DNA from: Candidatus Thorarchaeota archaeon
GTDB lineage: Archaea > Asgardarchaeota > Thorarchaeia > Thorarchaeales > Thorarchaeaceae
Length of the DNA: 36,312 bases
Assembly: GCA_018238375.1 (NCBI GenBank)
Contig: JABCTJ010000168.1
Location: 1-36,312 of the forward strand
Reading direction: 5' to 3'
In this document: piece after piece, positions 26,924-34,745 of the stretch
Layout of the letters: each line of letters begins with the position of its first letter
Numbering within the stretch: the first letter of the stretch is position 1
Made by a program: the position numbers and the translations under genes
Notes under the pieces: model-generated
What the model was told of the DNA's origin: nothing
Database searches by the model: none
The model's input: only the letters and a program-made list of their open reading frames with translations

Positions 26924-29023
26924 ATGGGACGAAGATATCCAGCCACTCGGAAGGAGAATATTGTTGAAGAGATACATGACATCAAGGTTGAAGACCCGTA
27001 TCGATGGCTTGAAGATTCATCCTCAAGTGAGGTGCTAGAGTGGGTTGTGGAACAGAACAAGTTGACCCGCTCGATTCTCGATGGATACTCGGGAGGAGAG
27101 ATTGTCAAAAAGCGAATGCAAAATCTGTTTTTGTACGACTATATTCTAGCTATGAATTTTGAGGTTGTAGTAACTAAGGATGGCCCCAGATTCTTCTATT
27201 TCTTCAGAGAGGCTGGAAAGAACCAGCCATCGCTCTGCTATCAAGATGGGGAAAAGGGACAGAGAGTAGTTCTCTTTAACCCACTTAGAGAGTCTGAAAA
27301 AGCTCTCGTCTCTATTGATTGGTTCAAAGCAAGTAGCGACGGAAGTTTGGTGGCGTACGGAACATCAGAGGGGGGCACAGAGCTGAGTGTTTTGTATGTG
27401 ATGGATGTTGAAAAGAGAGAGATTCTCACAGAGAAAATCCCTCAGACTAAATGGTGTAGAATCGTCTGGGTGAAGAACTTGGGTTTCTACTATGCTAGGT
27501 ACCCATTGCCAGGCACAGTTTCACCCGTGGATGAGAACTATTATCACCATGTCTACTATCATAAGCTTGGAGATGATTATAAGAAAGACGTGAAAGTATT
27601 CGGTGAGGGGAGACCGAAGACTGAACATCCTATTCTCTCAGTCAACAAAAATTGCACACTACTGGCAATCTGTAGCACTCGATTCATTTGCTCAGATGTC
27701 CATGTCGCTCACGTGCATGCCAATAACCCGAGCTCATTAGACTTCGTTCCTGTGATTGAGAATGATTCAGTTTCAAGCATATCTAAGTTTGATGGCAATC
27801 AACTGTTTGTGTTGACGGAAATCAGTGCGCCTAATGGTCAGATTCTGCAATACGATCTCTCAAGATTTTCTGAAGATGGAAAAATGCCAGAAGCCAAAAT
27901 CGCAGTAAAAGAAACTGAAGGTGTGATCTTCAATCGCCACGGCCACAACTTCGCCATTTGCGATGAGCGCCTTGTTGTGATAGAGGAAAAAAATGCCTCT
28001 AGTGCCTTGAAAATCTATGACATGGAGTCAGGCAAACTAGTAGATGATGTCAGTTTCGACTCCCACGTGACGCTCTATCATCTTTCAGCAGCTCCAGGTG
28101 CGGATTCATTCTACTATAGTCTTGGAAGCTTCTTCTATCCAGCCTCACACTACGCCTACAGAGCTGGTGAGCCCAGTCTTCTTCACAAACCGGACCTTAA
28201 CCTGCGCCCTGACCTATTCCAATCGAAGCTTGTCTGGTATAGATCAAAGGATGGCACGAAGGTTTCAATGTTTGTCCTTTCGAAGAAAGGCATGGATGTT
28301 TCTGAGAAGACTCCAGTCACGCTTACGGGATATGGCGGCTTTGGCATGTCATACAGTCCAAGTTTCAATCAAGAATACATTGCATGGATTGAGCAAGGAG
28401 GCGTAGTAGCAATTGCCCATCTCAGGGGTGGCGGAGAGTACGGACAGAAATGGCATCGTGCAGGAAACCGTGAAAACAAGCAGAATGTCTTTGATGATTT
28501 CATTGCTGCAGCTGAATGGCTCATTGAGAATAGGATTGGTAATCGCGAAACCATTGCAATCGATGGTAGAAGCAATGGAGGTCTCTTAGTGGGCGCTGCG
28601 TTGGTCCAGAAACCTGACCTCTTTGGAGCAGTATCGTGTCATGTACCCTTACTCGATATGATAAGGTACACCAACTTCCAGGTAGCAAAGACTTGGTCCC
28701 CAGAATACGGAGACCCAGAGGTCAAAGAGGAGTTTGAGTGGATATATCCCTACAGCCCTTATCATCAAGTCAAGAATGAGAAGTATCCTCCAACCCTACT
28801 ACTCACCGCCTTAGGAGACACGCGAGTTGACTCGATGCACGCTTTCAAGATGGCTGCAAAGCTGCAGAACACCTCAAATGAGGTACTAGAAGATAGGCCG
28901 TTCATACTTCATACAGAGAGCCAAGCAGGTCATGGAATAGGGTCACCCATCGAGAAGGTCGTTGATTCGTTGACTAAGTCGTTTATCTTTCGAGCACATC
29001 ACACGGGTATGAAAATCAAGTAA
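26924..29023 (+). CDS. Prolyl oligopeptidase family serine peptidase (S9A)
   Basis: DPYRWLED near N-terminus; RGGGEYGQKWH; IDGRSNGGLLVGA nucleophile Ser; LGDTRVDSMHA Asp; QAGHG His. ATG at 26924 preferred over TTG at 26909. Confidence 0.96.
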   Translation: MGRRYPATRKENIVEEIHDIKVEDPYRWLEDSSSSEVLEWVVEQNKLTRSILDGYSGGEIVKKRMQNLFLYDYILAMNFEVVVTKDGPRFFYFFREAGKNQPSLCYQDGEKGQRVVLFNPLRESEKALVSIDWFKASSDGSLVAYGTSEGGTELSVLYVMDVEKREILTEKIPQTKWCRIVWVKNLGFYYARYPLPGTVSPVDENYYHHVYYHKLGDDYKKDVKVFGEGRPKTEHPILSVNKNCTLLAICSTRFICSDVHVAHVHANNPSSLDFVPVIENDSVSSISKFDGNQLFVLTEISAPNGQILQYDLSRFSEDGKMPEAKIAVKETEGVIFNRHGHNFAICDERLVVIEEKNASSALKIYDMESGKLVDDVSFDSHVTLYHLSAAPGADSFYYSLGSFFYPASHYAYRAGEPSLLHKPDLNLRPDLFQSKLVWYRSKDGTKVSMFVLSKKGMDVSEKTPVTLTGYGGFGMSYSPSFNQEYIAWIEQGGVVAIAHLRGGGEYGQKWHRAGNRENKQNVFDDFIAAAEWLIENRIGNRETIAIDGRSNGGLLVGAALVQKPDLFGAVSCHVPLLDMIRYTNFQVAKTWSPEYGDPEVKEEFEWIYPYSPYHQVKNEKYPPTLLLTALGDTRVDSMHAFKMAAKLQNTSNEVLEDRPFILHTESQAGHGIGSPIEKVVDSLTKSFIFRAHHTGMKIK

Positions 29024-29041
29024 TAGCAAGTCAGAAGGCGC

Positions 29042-29077
29042 TCGAAGAAGGTTTAAGCCTGAGAAACACCACAACTC
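29042..29077 (+). promoter_or_regulatory. Promoter-like element upstream of alpha/beta hydrolase
   Basis: tcgaagaaggtttaagcctgagaaacaccacaactc, ending 14 nt before the ATG at 29092; TTTAAG may be the TATA-like core. Confidence 0.5.
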
Positions 29078-29091
29078 AGACGTGAGAATTC

Positions 29092-29925
29092 ATGAACCTA
29101 GATGTTTCGAAACTTCGACAACAGTTTGAGGGACCTCATCATCTAATCACAACCTCTGATGATCAAACTCTTTTCCTCAGGAAATGGGAACCCCAAGGCG
29201 AAACTCTACGCAAACAGGCGGTATTGATACTGCATGGAATAACTGCTCATAGCGGGCCGTATTCTATGATTGGGAATCCATTATCGAAATCGGGTTTCAC
29301 AGTCTACGGACTTGACCTTCGAGGGCATGGGCTATCTGATGGGGTTCGAGGAGATTATCCGAGCAAGGACAGGTTTGTCAAGGATATCTGCGAAACATTA
29401 GCCTTCACAAAGCAACTTCATGATGTTGTAGTGTTGCTCGGACATAGCCTCGGAGTTCTCTCATCCATACATGCACTGAACAATTGCCTCGCAAACATTG
29501 ACGGATCTATTCTGTTGAGCGGTGCCAGAACCATTAGACCGGAAGCATATCCGAAAATGTCAGTCCTGCAGAAGCTCAAGATAGGCCTTTGGTCGCTTAT
29601 CTCACCAAGCAAGCCAGTAATCAAATATGGACGAGATGGAATGGTTGGATTGGACGACCCATTGTTCAATTTCAGATACACGTTGCGCTTCATGAGAATG
29701 ATGAATCATAAGGACATGGAAATCCCAAAGGAATTGCACATTCCGTTCTTCGTTGGAATCGGTGACTCTGATGAGTTATTCACTGTTGATTCGTGTCGTG
29801 AGCTCTTTGAGGAGATTCCGTCTGACTCGAAGGAGTTTCATGTTTTTCCGAGTGGAAGTCATACAGAGTTCCCAAAAAATAGCTGGGTTCCGTTGGTCAC
29901 ATGGTTAGAGAAGACTTTCAACTAG
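29092..29925 (+). CDS. Alpha/beta hydrolase (lysophospholipase/monoglyceride lipase-like)
   Basis: ILHGITAHSGPYS, LDLRGHGLSDG, LLGHSLGVLSS, GDSDELFTVDSC, GSHTEF. Confidence 0.93.
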   Translation: MNLDVSKLRQQFEGPHHLITTSDDQTLFLRKWEPQGETLRKQAVLILHGITAHSGPYSMIGNPLSKSGFTVYGLDLRGHGLSDGVRGDYPSKDRFVKDICETLAFTKQLHDVVVLLGHSLGVLSSIHALNNCLANIDGSILLSGARTIRPEAYPKMSVLQKLKIGLWSLISPSKPVIKYGRDGMVGLDDPLFNFRYTLRFMRMMNHKDMEIPKELHIPFFVGIGDSDELFTVDSCRELFEEIPSDSKEFHVFPSGSHTEFPKNSWVPLVTWLEKTFN

Positions 29926-30064
29926 AACGGGAGTGCTAACCTCAGTTAATCACGCATCATCCACACGCCTGAACTATTGTTACCTAAGGATTTTTAACAA
30001 TTGTTACCTATTCGAATGGATAAGGCTACTAGTCACATGATGTGACCCTAAATTGTGGCCCTGC

Positions 30065-30072
30065 TTTATATA
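30065..30072 (+). promoter_or_regulatory. Putative archaeal TATA box
   Basis: TTTATATA about 48 nt upstream of ATG 30120. Confidence 0.5.
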
Positions 30073-30119
30073 CAAAAAAAGAATGGCTTTGAATAGAAAA
30101 AAACGACGCAAACGGATTC

Positions 30120-31262
30120 ATGAGGATATCTCTAGAAGAAACCATAGCGTTGGATTTAGGGTTTGATACAATGAAACCAATTGATGAAGATGTAACTCCA
30201 TCAGCCGATGACATACCTGAAGATGATGAGGCCGTGGAGTCTGTAATAGAGATAGGGATTTCAACTAGGAGACGGAGAGGTCGACGCAGAGAAACGAAGA
30301 TCCAGGAATACGGTTCTTTAGCTAGTATGATTGCTTGGATGGCATTTTTGTTTGTATGGCTATTCTTCTACGCAAGCAACTATGGTATCTTTGAGAACAT
30401 AGCAATCGTGCTAATTTCTCTTCTCATAGTCGGTGCATTGAATGCCGTTTCACGAATACCAATTCAGGGTGAAGGTTGGAGAGCTCGAACAAGTGCTGTT
30501 AGTGGAATCGCTTGGATAATCTTCTTGATAGCTTGGATAATCTTTTTCGCAGGTGATTACGGAATCTATGAGAATATTGGAATAGGCATTGCTTCTCTCC
30601 TAATTATTGGTGCTCTCAACGTTTTACTTTGGATTCCAACGGCAGGAGAAGGTTGGGGAGCTCGGATTAGTGCCCTAGGTGGTATTGGATGGCTGACATT
30701 CTTGGCGCTATGGTTTCCATTTGCGAATGACTTCGCGCTCATTTACTCGATCAATGTCTATCAGAATTTTGCAATAATACTTGCTTCCTTCTTGATAATG
30801 TTGGTAGTAGTGATTGCTCCTTGGAGATCTGAAATTGGTAGGGAGGTTCACCATGAACCTGGTTTGCGCCCCCGAATAAAAGGAACAATGACAGGATTCA
30901 TTCTGTGGCTTGTGTTCATCGTGATATGGTTGGTGTACTTTGCGGGGAATCCTATCTATAGCGCAAACCAAAATGTATCTGTTGTCCTCCTATCATTTTC
31001 AATATTCAGTGCAGTGATTCTAGGTCTATGGCTACCTTGGGCCCGCCGTAGAGGTGAAGGTCCTGAGAATTGGTGGGCTATTGGGCTAGCGTTTATTTGG
31101 GTCCTAGCACTAACAGCTTGGTTCTGGTTCTTCGCTGACAATTACGATGCATACCAGAATTTTGCAGTGTTCCTACTCTCTCTAATGGTCATGGCTGCTA
31201 TCAGCGGGGGTGCTCAGTGGAAGAAGGCCCGAGACTTTGGAGCCCTGGATTGGGACGACTGA
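30120..31262 (+). CDS. Multi-pass membrane protein built from about five tandem two-helix repeats
   Basis: Repeated W..F...W..FFA..Y..YEN..I...SLL pattern; acidic then Arg-rich N-terminal region. Confidence 0.8.
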   Translation: MRISLEETIALDLGFDTMKPIDEDVTPSADDIPEDDEAVESVIEIGISTRRRRGRRRETKIQEYGSLASMIAWMAFLFVWLFFYASNYGIFENIAIVLISLLIVGALNAVSRIPIQGEGWRARTSAVSGIAWIIFLIAWIIFFAGDYGIYENIGIGIASLLIIGALNVLLWIPTAGEGWGARISALGGIGWLTFLALWFPFANDFALIYSINVYQNFAIILASFLIMLVVVIAPWRSEIGREVHHEPGLRPRIKGTMTGFILWLVFIVIWLVYFAGNPIYSANQNVSVVLLSFSIFSAVILGLWLPWARRRGEGPENWWAIGLAFIWVLALTAWFWFFADNYDAYQNFAVFLLSLMVMAAISGGAQWKKARDFGALDWDD

Positions 31263-31284
31263 CGAACAAAATCTGAAATCTAAG

Positions 31285-31310
31285 GAATGGCAGGTAAGGC
31301 CTGCCTTCCT
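31285..31310. terminator. Hairpin between convergent genes
   Basis: GGAA-T-GGCAGG-TAAGG-CCTGCC-TTCC, followed on + by T-rich tcttcatttttct. Confidence 0.6.
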
Positions 31311-31312
31311 CT

Positions 31313-31933
31313 TCATTTTTCTATCGTTTCAATACGCAAGTCAAGACTTAGCGTATTGAAAGATAAGAGTGCGACAAAACCAAAGGACCCAAAAACTGTA
31401 AACCACTCGACAAAAGGCCCTCCGACTGCTAGTTCAAAACCCAGACTTAGGACGTTGATCGAAAAGCCGTAGACTGCAATCACTTTCAGGAACTTCGGAT
31501 GCCACAGCAGGGCTACATTAATCAGAATCAGCACGATGAAGTTCAACACAAAAAAAGTTGAGGAGGCCGTCATGTGAGGACTGCCCTGATCCTCAGAGAA
31601 GATGCCGATCATAATAAGAGCAATGGCTGAAAGGATGCCAACAATCTGTCCACCAATCAAGAGAATTTTGCTCAGTCGCTCTTCGGAATGCCATTTGTTC
31701 AGTCCCAAAAAGAAGGGGACTAGAGCCGCTCCTGTCAGCACACAGCCGAGATTGTAAAAATAGGCACCAAAGGGACTATAGTCGAAGTTACCCAATCTGC
31801 TCAGGTAATTATTCCACGGACTGAAAGGCTCTGGGTAGAAAGCCCAAGAAATGAGTGTGAAGACGCAATAGAGTAAGATAACTAGAACCCCGCTAAGGGT
31901 TGCCAAAGGCCATTTGCGAGGATTCAGTTTCAT
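31313..31933 (-). CDS. DUF998-like six-TM membrane protein
   Basis: PWNNYLSRLGNFDYSPFGAYFYNLGCVLTGAAL and hydrophobicity pattern resembling the DUF998 family. Confidence 0.65.
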   Translation of the reverse strand: MKLNPRKWPLATLSGVLVILLYCVFTLISWAFYPEPFSPWNNYLSRLGNFDYSPFGAYFYNLGCVLTGAALVPFFLGLNKWHSEERLSKILLIGGQIVGILSAIALIMIGIFSEDQGSPHMTASSTFFVLNFIVLILINVALLWHPKFLKVIAVYGFSINVLSLGFELAVGGPFVEWFTVFGSFGFVALLSFNTLSLDLRIETIEK

Positions 31934-32009
31934 ATGCTTTACCCGTGATTCAAGGCTGACTTGGCCTCATATATCCTCTTCTTAGGTTCTTCACAAGTTA
32001 AGATGCACG

Positions 32010-32051
32010 GGAAAAAAGAGAAAGGATGGAAGGAGCGCGACCAGCGCGCCC
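32010..32051 (-). terminator. GC-rich hairpin followed by a T-rich tract, end of the hydrogenase operon
   Basis: On the - strand: GGGCGCG-CTGGT-CGCGCTC (32051-32033), then tccttccatcctttctcttttttccc. Confidence 0.55.
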
Positions 32052-32064
32052 TTGCGAGGCTGTC

Positions 32065-32095
32065 AAGCCCAGTCCAGTCGTTTCCGACCGGGCCT
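32065..32095 (-). promoter_or_regulatory. Candidate SECIS element in the 3'UTR of vhuU
   Basis: - strand RNA AGGCCCGGUC-GGAAACGACUG-GACUGGGCUU: 10-bp stem (three G-U), purine-rich loop, immediately after the vhuU stop. Alternative inner fold GGUCG-GAAA-CGACU. Confidence 0.5.
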
Positions 32096-32248
32096 TCATC
32101 CGCCGCCAGTCACGAGCTCCTTCCTAACTATCTCGCGGCCCTCTTCATCGACAATGACGAGATGAGCGCCGCAGGATAGTCAGCAGTCATAGCACCGAAT
32201 AACCATCTCAATGATGTTCAGTACTCCTTCAGGTATTTCTTCTGTCAT
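32096..32248 (-). CDS. vhuU: VhuU-type selenocysteine-containing C-terminal fragment of the F420-nonreducing [NiFeSe] hydrogenase large subunit
   Basis: MTEEIPEGVLNIIEMVIRCYDC-TGA-LSCGAHLVIVDEEGREIVRKELVTGGG*; in-frame TGA at 32182..32180 at the first-Cys position of the DPCxxC..H ligand motif; starts just after the mvhA stop, and the mvhA ORF lacks this motif. Possible upstream in-frame ATG at 32254. Confidence 0.88.
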
Positions 32249-32266
32249 GATCATCAATTCTCTTGT

Positions 32267-33583
32267 CTAAGTCTTCACCATGGGTTCAGGAAGTGTAATC
32301 TTCTCGAGAATTTTATCCTCGAAGATTTGTTTCGCGGCAACCATTAACGACTTCTCGATGCCGGCAATATTGTTGTTCGTGGCGACAATGAGGTTCGCCT
32401 TGACCAGCATGCCCTTTTCGTCGGACGTGTAGTCATGAAGCAGTGTGCCTCGTGGAGCCTCAACAACACCAACGCCGTTGCCAGCCTTGGGTTCAACGTC
32501 AGAGAGCTTCACGTCCGTGCTCACAATCTCCGGGTCTTCTAGAAGCGTCTTGATCATCTCAGCAGCTTGCACCATCTCTACGATTCGAGCGTAGTGGTAT
32601 ACAAACGTGTGATGCGAAGGTCTCCCAACGAGTTCTCTCATCTCTTTCAGAGCTGCATCTGCAAGAGGTGTAGCCATCTTATCGGCTACATTGCACCGTG
32701 CGAGAGTATTCGCTCTCCAGATGCCCTCGGGATAGCCGACTGGTTTGTAGTAGATATGAGTTGCATAGGAGTGCTTGGCAACATGCTCGCCGTAGTACTT
32801 TGTATACTCGCTAGGCTTGAAGTTCTCTACAATCTTACCTTCAGGGTCCATCACGCGAATCTTGCCATCGTAGATATCATGAGTTCCATTGTTGGTCAAC
32901 CCGAGATAGTAAGTTGGAGTCACCGCTAGCTTTGTTATCACTTCAATGTATGAGTTGACAACGGTCTTGGCAAGGTCCACTGTCTTGTGGATATTCTCCA
33001 GCATTTCCGGGACCTTTGTTAGCCAGTCATCGCGTTCCTCTTCCTTCATAGCATACAGCATCCCGCCAGGAATGCCAGTCGTCGGGTGAATTGCCTTGGC
33101 CCCAATGGTCGTGCACAGTTCCTGACCAAACTCCATCAGCTTGATTGCTTGGACTGCAACATCAGGGAGATACTTGAGAACAGCAGCAACGTTCCGTACC
33201 GCTGGGCTCGCGAAGGGTCCAAAGACAAAGTCCGGAGCCGCAAGAGCGTAGAAGTGGATTGCATGAGATGAGAGCTGCTTCGCCTCAATCAATAGCCGCC
33301 TCAGTTTGATTGCGGCTGGCGGAGGTGTCACATCCCAAGCGGCCTCGACTGCCTTCAGTGAAGCAAGATGGTGTGGGATTGGGCATATGCCGCAGATCCG
33401 TGGAGCGATTCGTGGAGCCTCCTCCATTGGTCGCCCTTCTAGGAACTTCTCAAAGAACCGTGTACTGTTCACGTTGAACTGAATGTCCTTGACCTTGTTG
33501 CTAGGACCTAGTTTGATAGTCAATGTTCCATGGCCTTCGAGACGCGTCACTGGGTCAATGCGGATTATCTTCTCATTGGTCAT
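32267..33583 (-). CDS. mvhA: F420-nonreducing [NiFe] hydrogenase large subunit (VhuA/MvhA), lacking the C-terminal ligand motif
   Basis: IIRIDPVTRLEGHGTLTIKL, RICGICPIPHHLASLKAVE (L1 motif); ends ...MVAAKQIFEDKILEKITLPEPMVKT with no C-terminal DPCxxC. Confidence 0.96.
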   Translation of the reverse strand: MTNEKIIRIDPVTRLEGHGTLTIKLGPSNKVKDIQFNVNSTRFFEKFLEGRPMEEAPRIAPRICGICPIPHHLASLKAVEAAWDVTPPPAAIKLRRLLIEAKQLSSHAIHFYALAAPDFVFGPFASPAVRNVAAVLKYLPDVAVQAIKLMEFGQELCTTIGAKAIHPTTGIPGGMLYAMKEEERDDWLTKVPEMLENIHKTVDLAKTVVNSYIEVITKLAVTPTYYLGLTNNGTHDIYDGKIRVMDPEGKIVENFKPSEYTKYYGEHVAKHSYATHIYYKPVGYPEGIWRANTLARCNVADKMATPLADAALKEMRELVGRPSHHTFVYHYARIVEMVQAAEMIKTLLEDPEIVSTDVKLSDVEPKAGNGVGVVEAPRGTLLHDYTSDEKGMLVKANLIVATNNNIAGIEKSLMVAAKQIFEDKILEKITLPEPMVKT

Positions 33584-34503
33584 TTCGTCTTTACCTCCTC
33601 TCGCTTAATTCGAATTCCACCTAAGTGACTTGTTGGATAGGTGAATCTCCAAAAGGTGCCAAGTGGGTCAAGAACCTTCTCCGCAAGGACTTCTGGTTCA
33701 AGAGGTGCCATCGAGCCAAACATGGATATCGCTGCGGCCCCCTGGTCGGTTGTGATTGGCGGAGGTGGACCGAAACAGCCGCGGCATGTCGCCCCGTGAT
33801 TAACACACTGCCCTTCGCAGAGACCCCATGTTGCAGAACCAACACAGATGTAGCCCTGCTCAAGCAGGCACCTGTCAGGGTCCGCAATGCCCTCGAAGGG
33901 GCGAAGTATCTCTGTGATTGGGGTTTCCTTCCGCTCCCTGTCACAGTAATGACATACTGTATGGGGTGGCAACTCTATTTCCTTGCCTGTAAGCAGCGCA
34001 GTCAAGGCGGTCAGAATCAGCTTGGATGTCGGAGGACATCCTGGAAGGAAGATCTCGAAATCAACTATAGTACTGTTAGGTACCACAACTGGGGCAATCT
34101 CTGGAAGGTTCTCTGTCGGCACCTCGCCATCCTTGACTGTCTTGTTGTTTCGAAACTTGACTTCTAAGCACTCATCCAAAGTCGAGAAATTAGCAAGGCC
34201 TGGAATGCCTCCAAAGCAAGAACATGAGCCGAATGAGATCAGAATCTTGCACTTCGCTCTCATAAGCTTCAGCAGGTGAATGTCTTCTTCCGTTCGAGCC
34301 ATTCCTTCGTACAAGCCAACCGTGATTGACTTGTCAGGATAGCCTTCGAGGTCCTTGAGTTTAAAGTCAGCAACACATTGCCAATACTTGATATCAATCA
34401 ACGGCAGAACTGTTGCCAGATTGAGATGAATATCAATAAGGCTCTGGAAACAACCCCAACAGGAGCTACCTTGAGCCATCGCGATTGATGTAGGTTCTGC
34501 CAT
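33580..34503 (-). CDS. mvhG: F420-nonreducing hydrogenase small subunit
   Basis: SSCWGCFQSLIDIH, SFGSCSCFGGIPGLAN, FLPGCPPTS, CVGSATWGLCEGQCVNHGATCRGCFGPPP. Confidence 0.96.
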   Translation of the reverse strand: MAEPTSIAMAQGSSCWGCFQSLIDIHLNLATVLPLIDIKYWQCVADFKLKDLEGYPDKSITVGLYEGMARTEEDIHLLKLMRAKCKILISFGSCSCFGGIPGLANFSTLDECLEVKFRNNKTVKDGEVPTENLPEIAPVVVPNSTIVDFEIFLPGCPPTSKLILTALTALLTGKEIELPPHTVCHYCDRERKETPITEILRPFEGIADPDRCLLEQGYICVGSATWGLCEGQCVNHGATCRGCFGPPPPITTDQGAAAISMFGSMAPLEPEVLAEKVLDPLGTFWRFTYPTSHLGGIRIKREEVKTK

Positions 34504-34505
34504 CT

Positions 34506-34745
34506 TTAAACCTCCTTTAGAGAGTAGATCAACTCGTGGTTCTCTTCGCCTTTGATCTCTACGGCGCCCCAGCGGAGCATACCCATGAGGTTCCAGACTA
34601 CAAGGTTCTTGGCGAACTCCGTCTCCTCTGAGATCTTGGTCACTGTTGCTGGACCTGCCTTCAACACTTCTTCGATAGCCTTTCGCTGTCCGCGAACCTG
34701 GCCACGCTTCTGACTGAAAAACTTCGCAAACGAACTCATTTCCAT
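34506..34745 (-). CDS. Small winged-helix-like protein inside the hydrogenase operon
   Basis: 79 aa; QRKAIEEVLKAGPATVTKISEETEFAKNLVVWNLMGMLRWGAVEIKGEENHELIYSL wHTH pattern; tightly packed between mvhD and mvhG. Confidence 0.75.
   Translation of the reverse strand: MEMSSFAKFFSQKRGQVRGQRKAIEEVLKAGPATVTKISEETEFAKNLVVWNLMGMLRWGAVEIKGEENHELIYSLKEV

Noticed and set aside
31961-32179. 72-aa + strand ORF over the vhuU region
   Set aside because: Opposite the vhuU frame and its hairpins; no family features.
32180-32182. TGA as a plain stop, frameshift or pseudogene scar in the hydrogenase tail
   Set aside because: Both sides of the TGA stay in one frame with family-consistent sequence, and TGA sits exactly at a catalytic ligand position known to be Sec in VhuU; Sec is the simpler explanation.
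33625-34167. 180-aa + strand ORF opposite mvhG (also 34811..35248 and 35393..35731)
   Set aside because: Antisense to well-supported hydrogenase genes; no recognisable domains.
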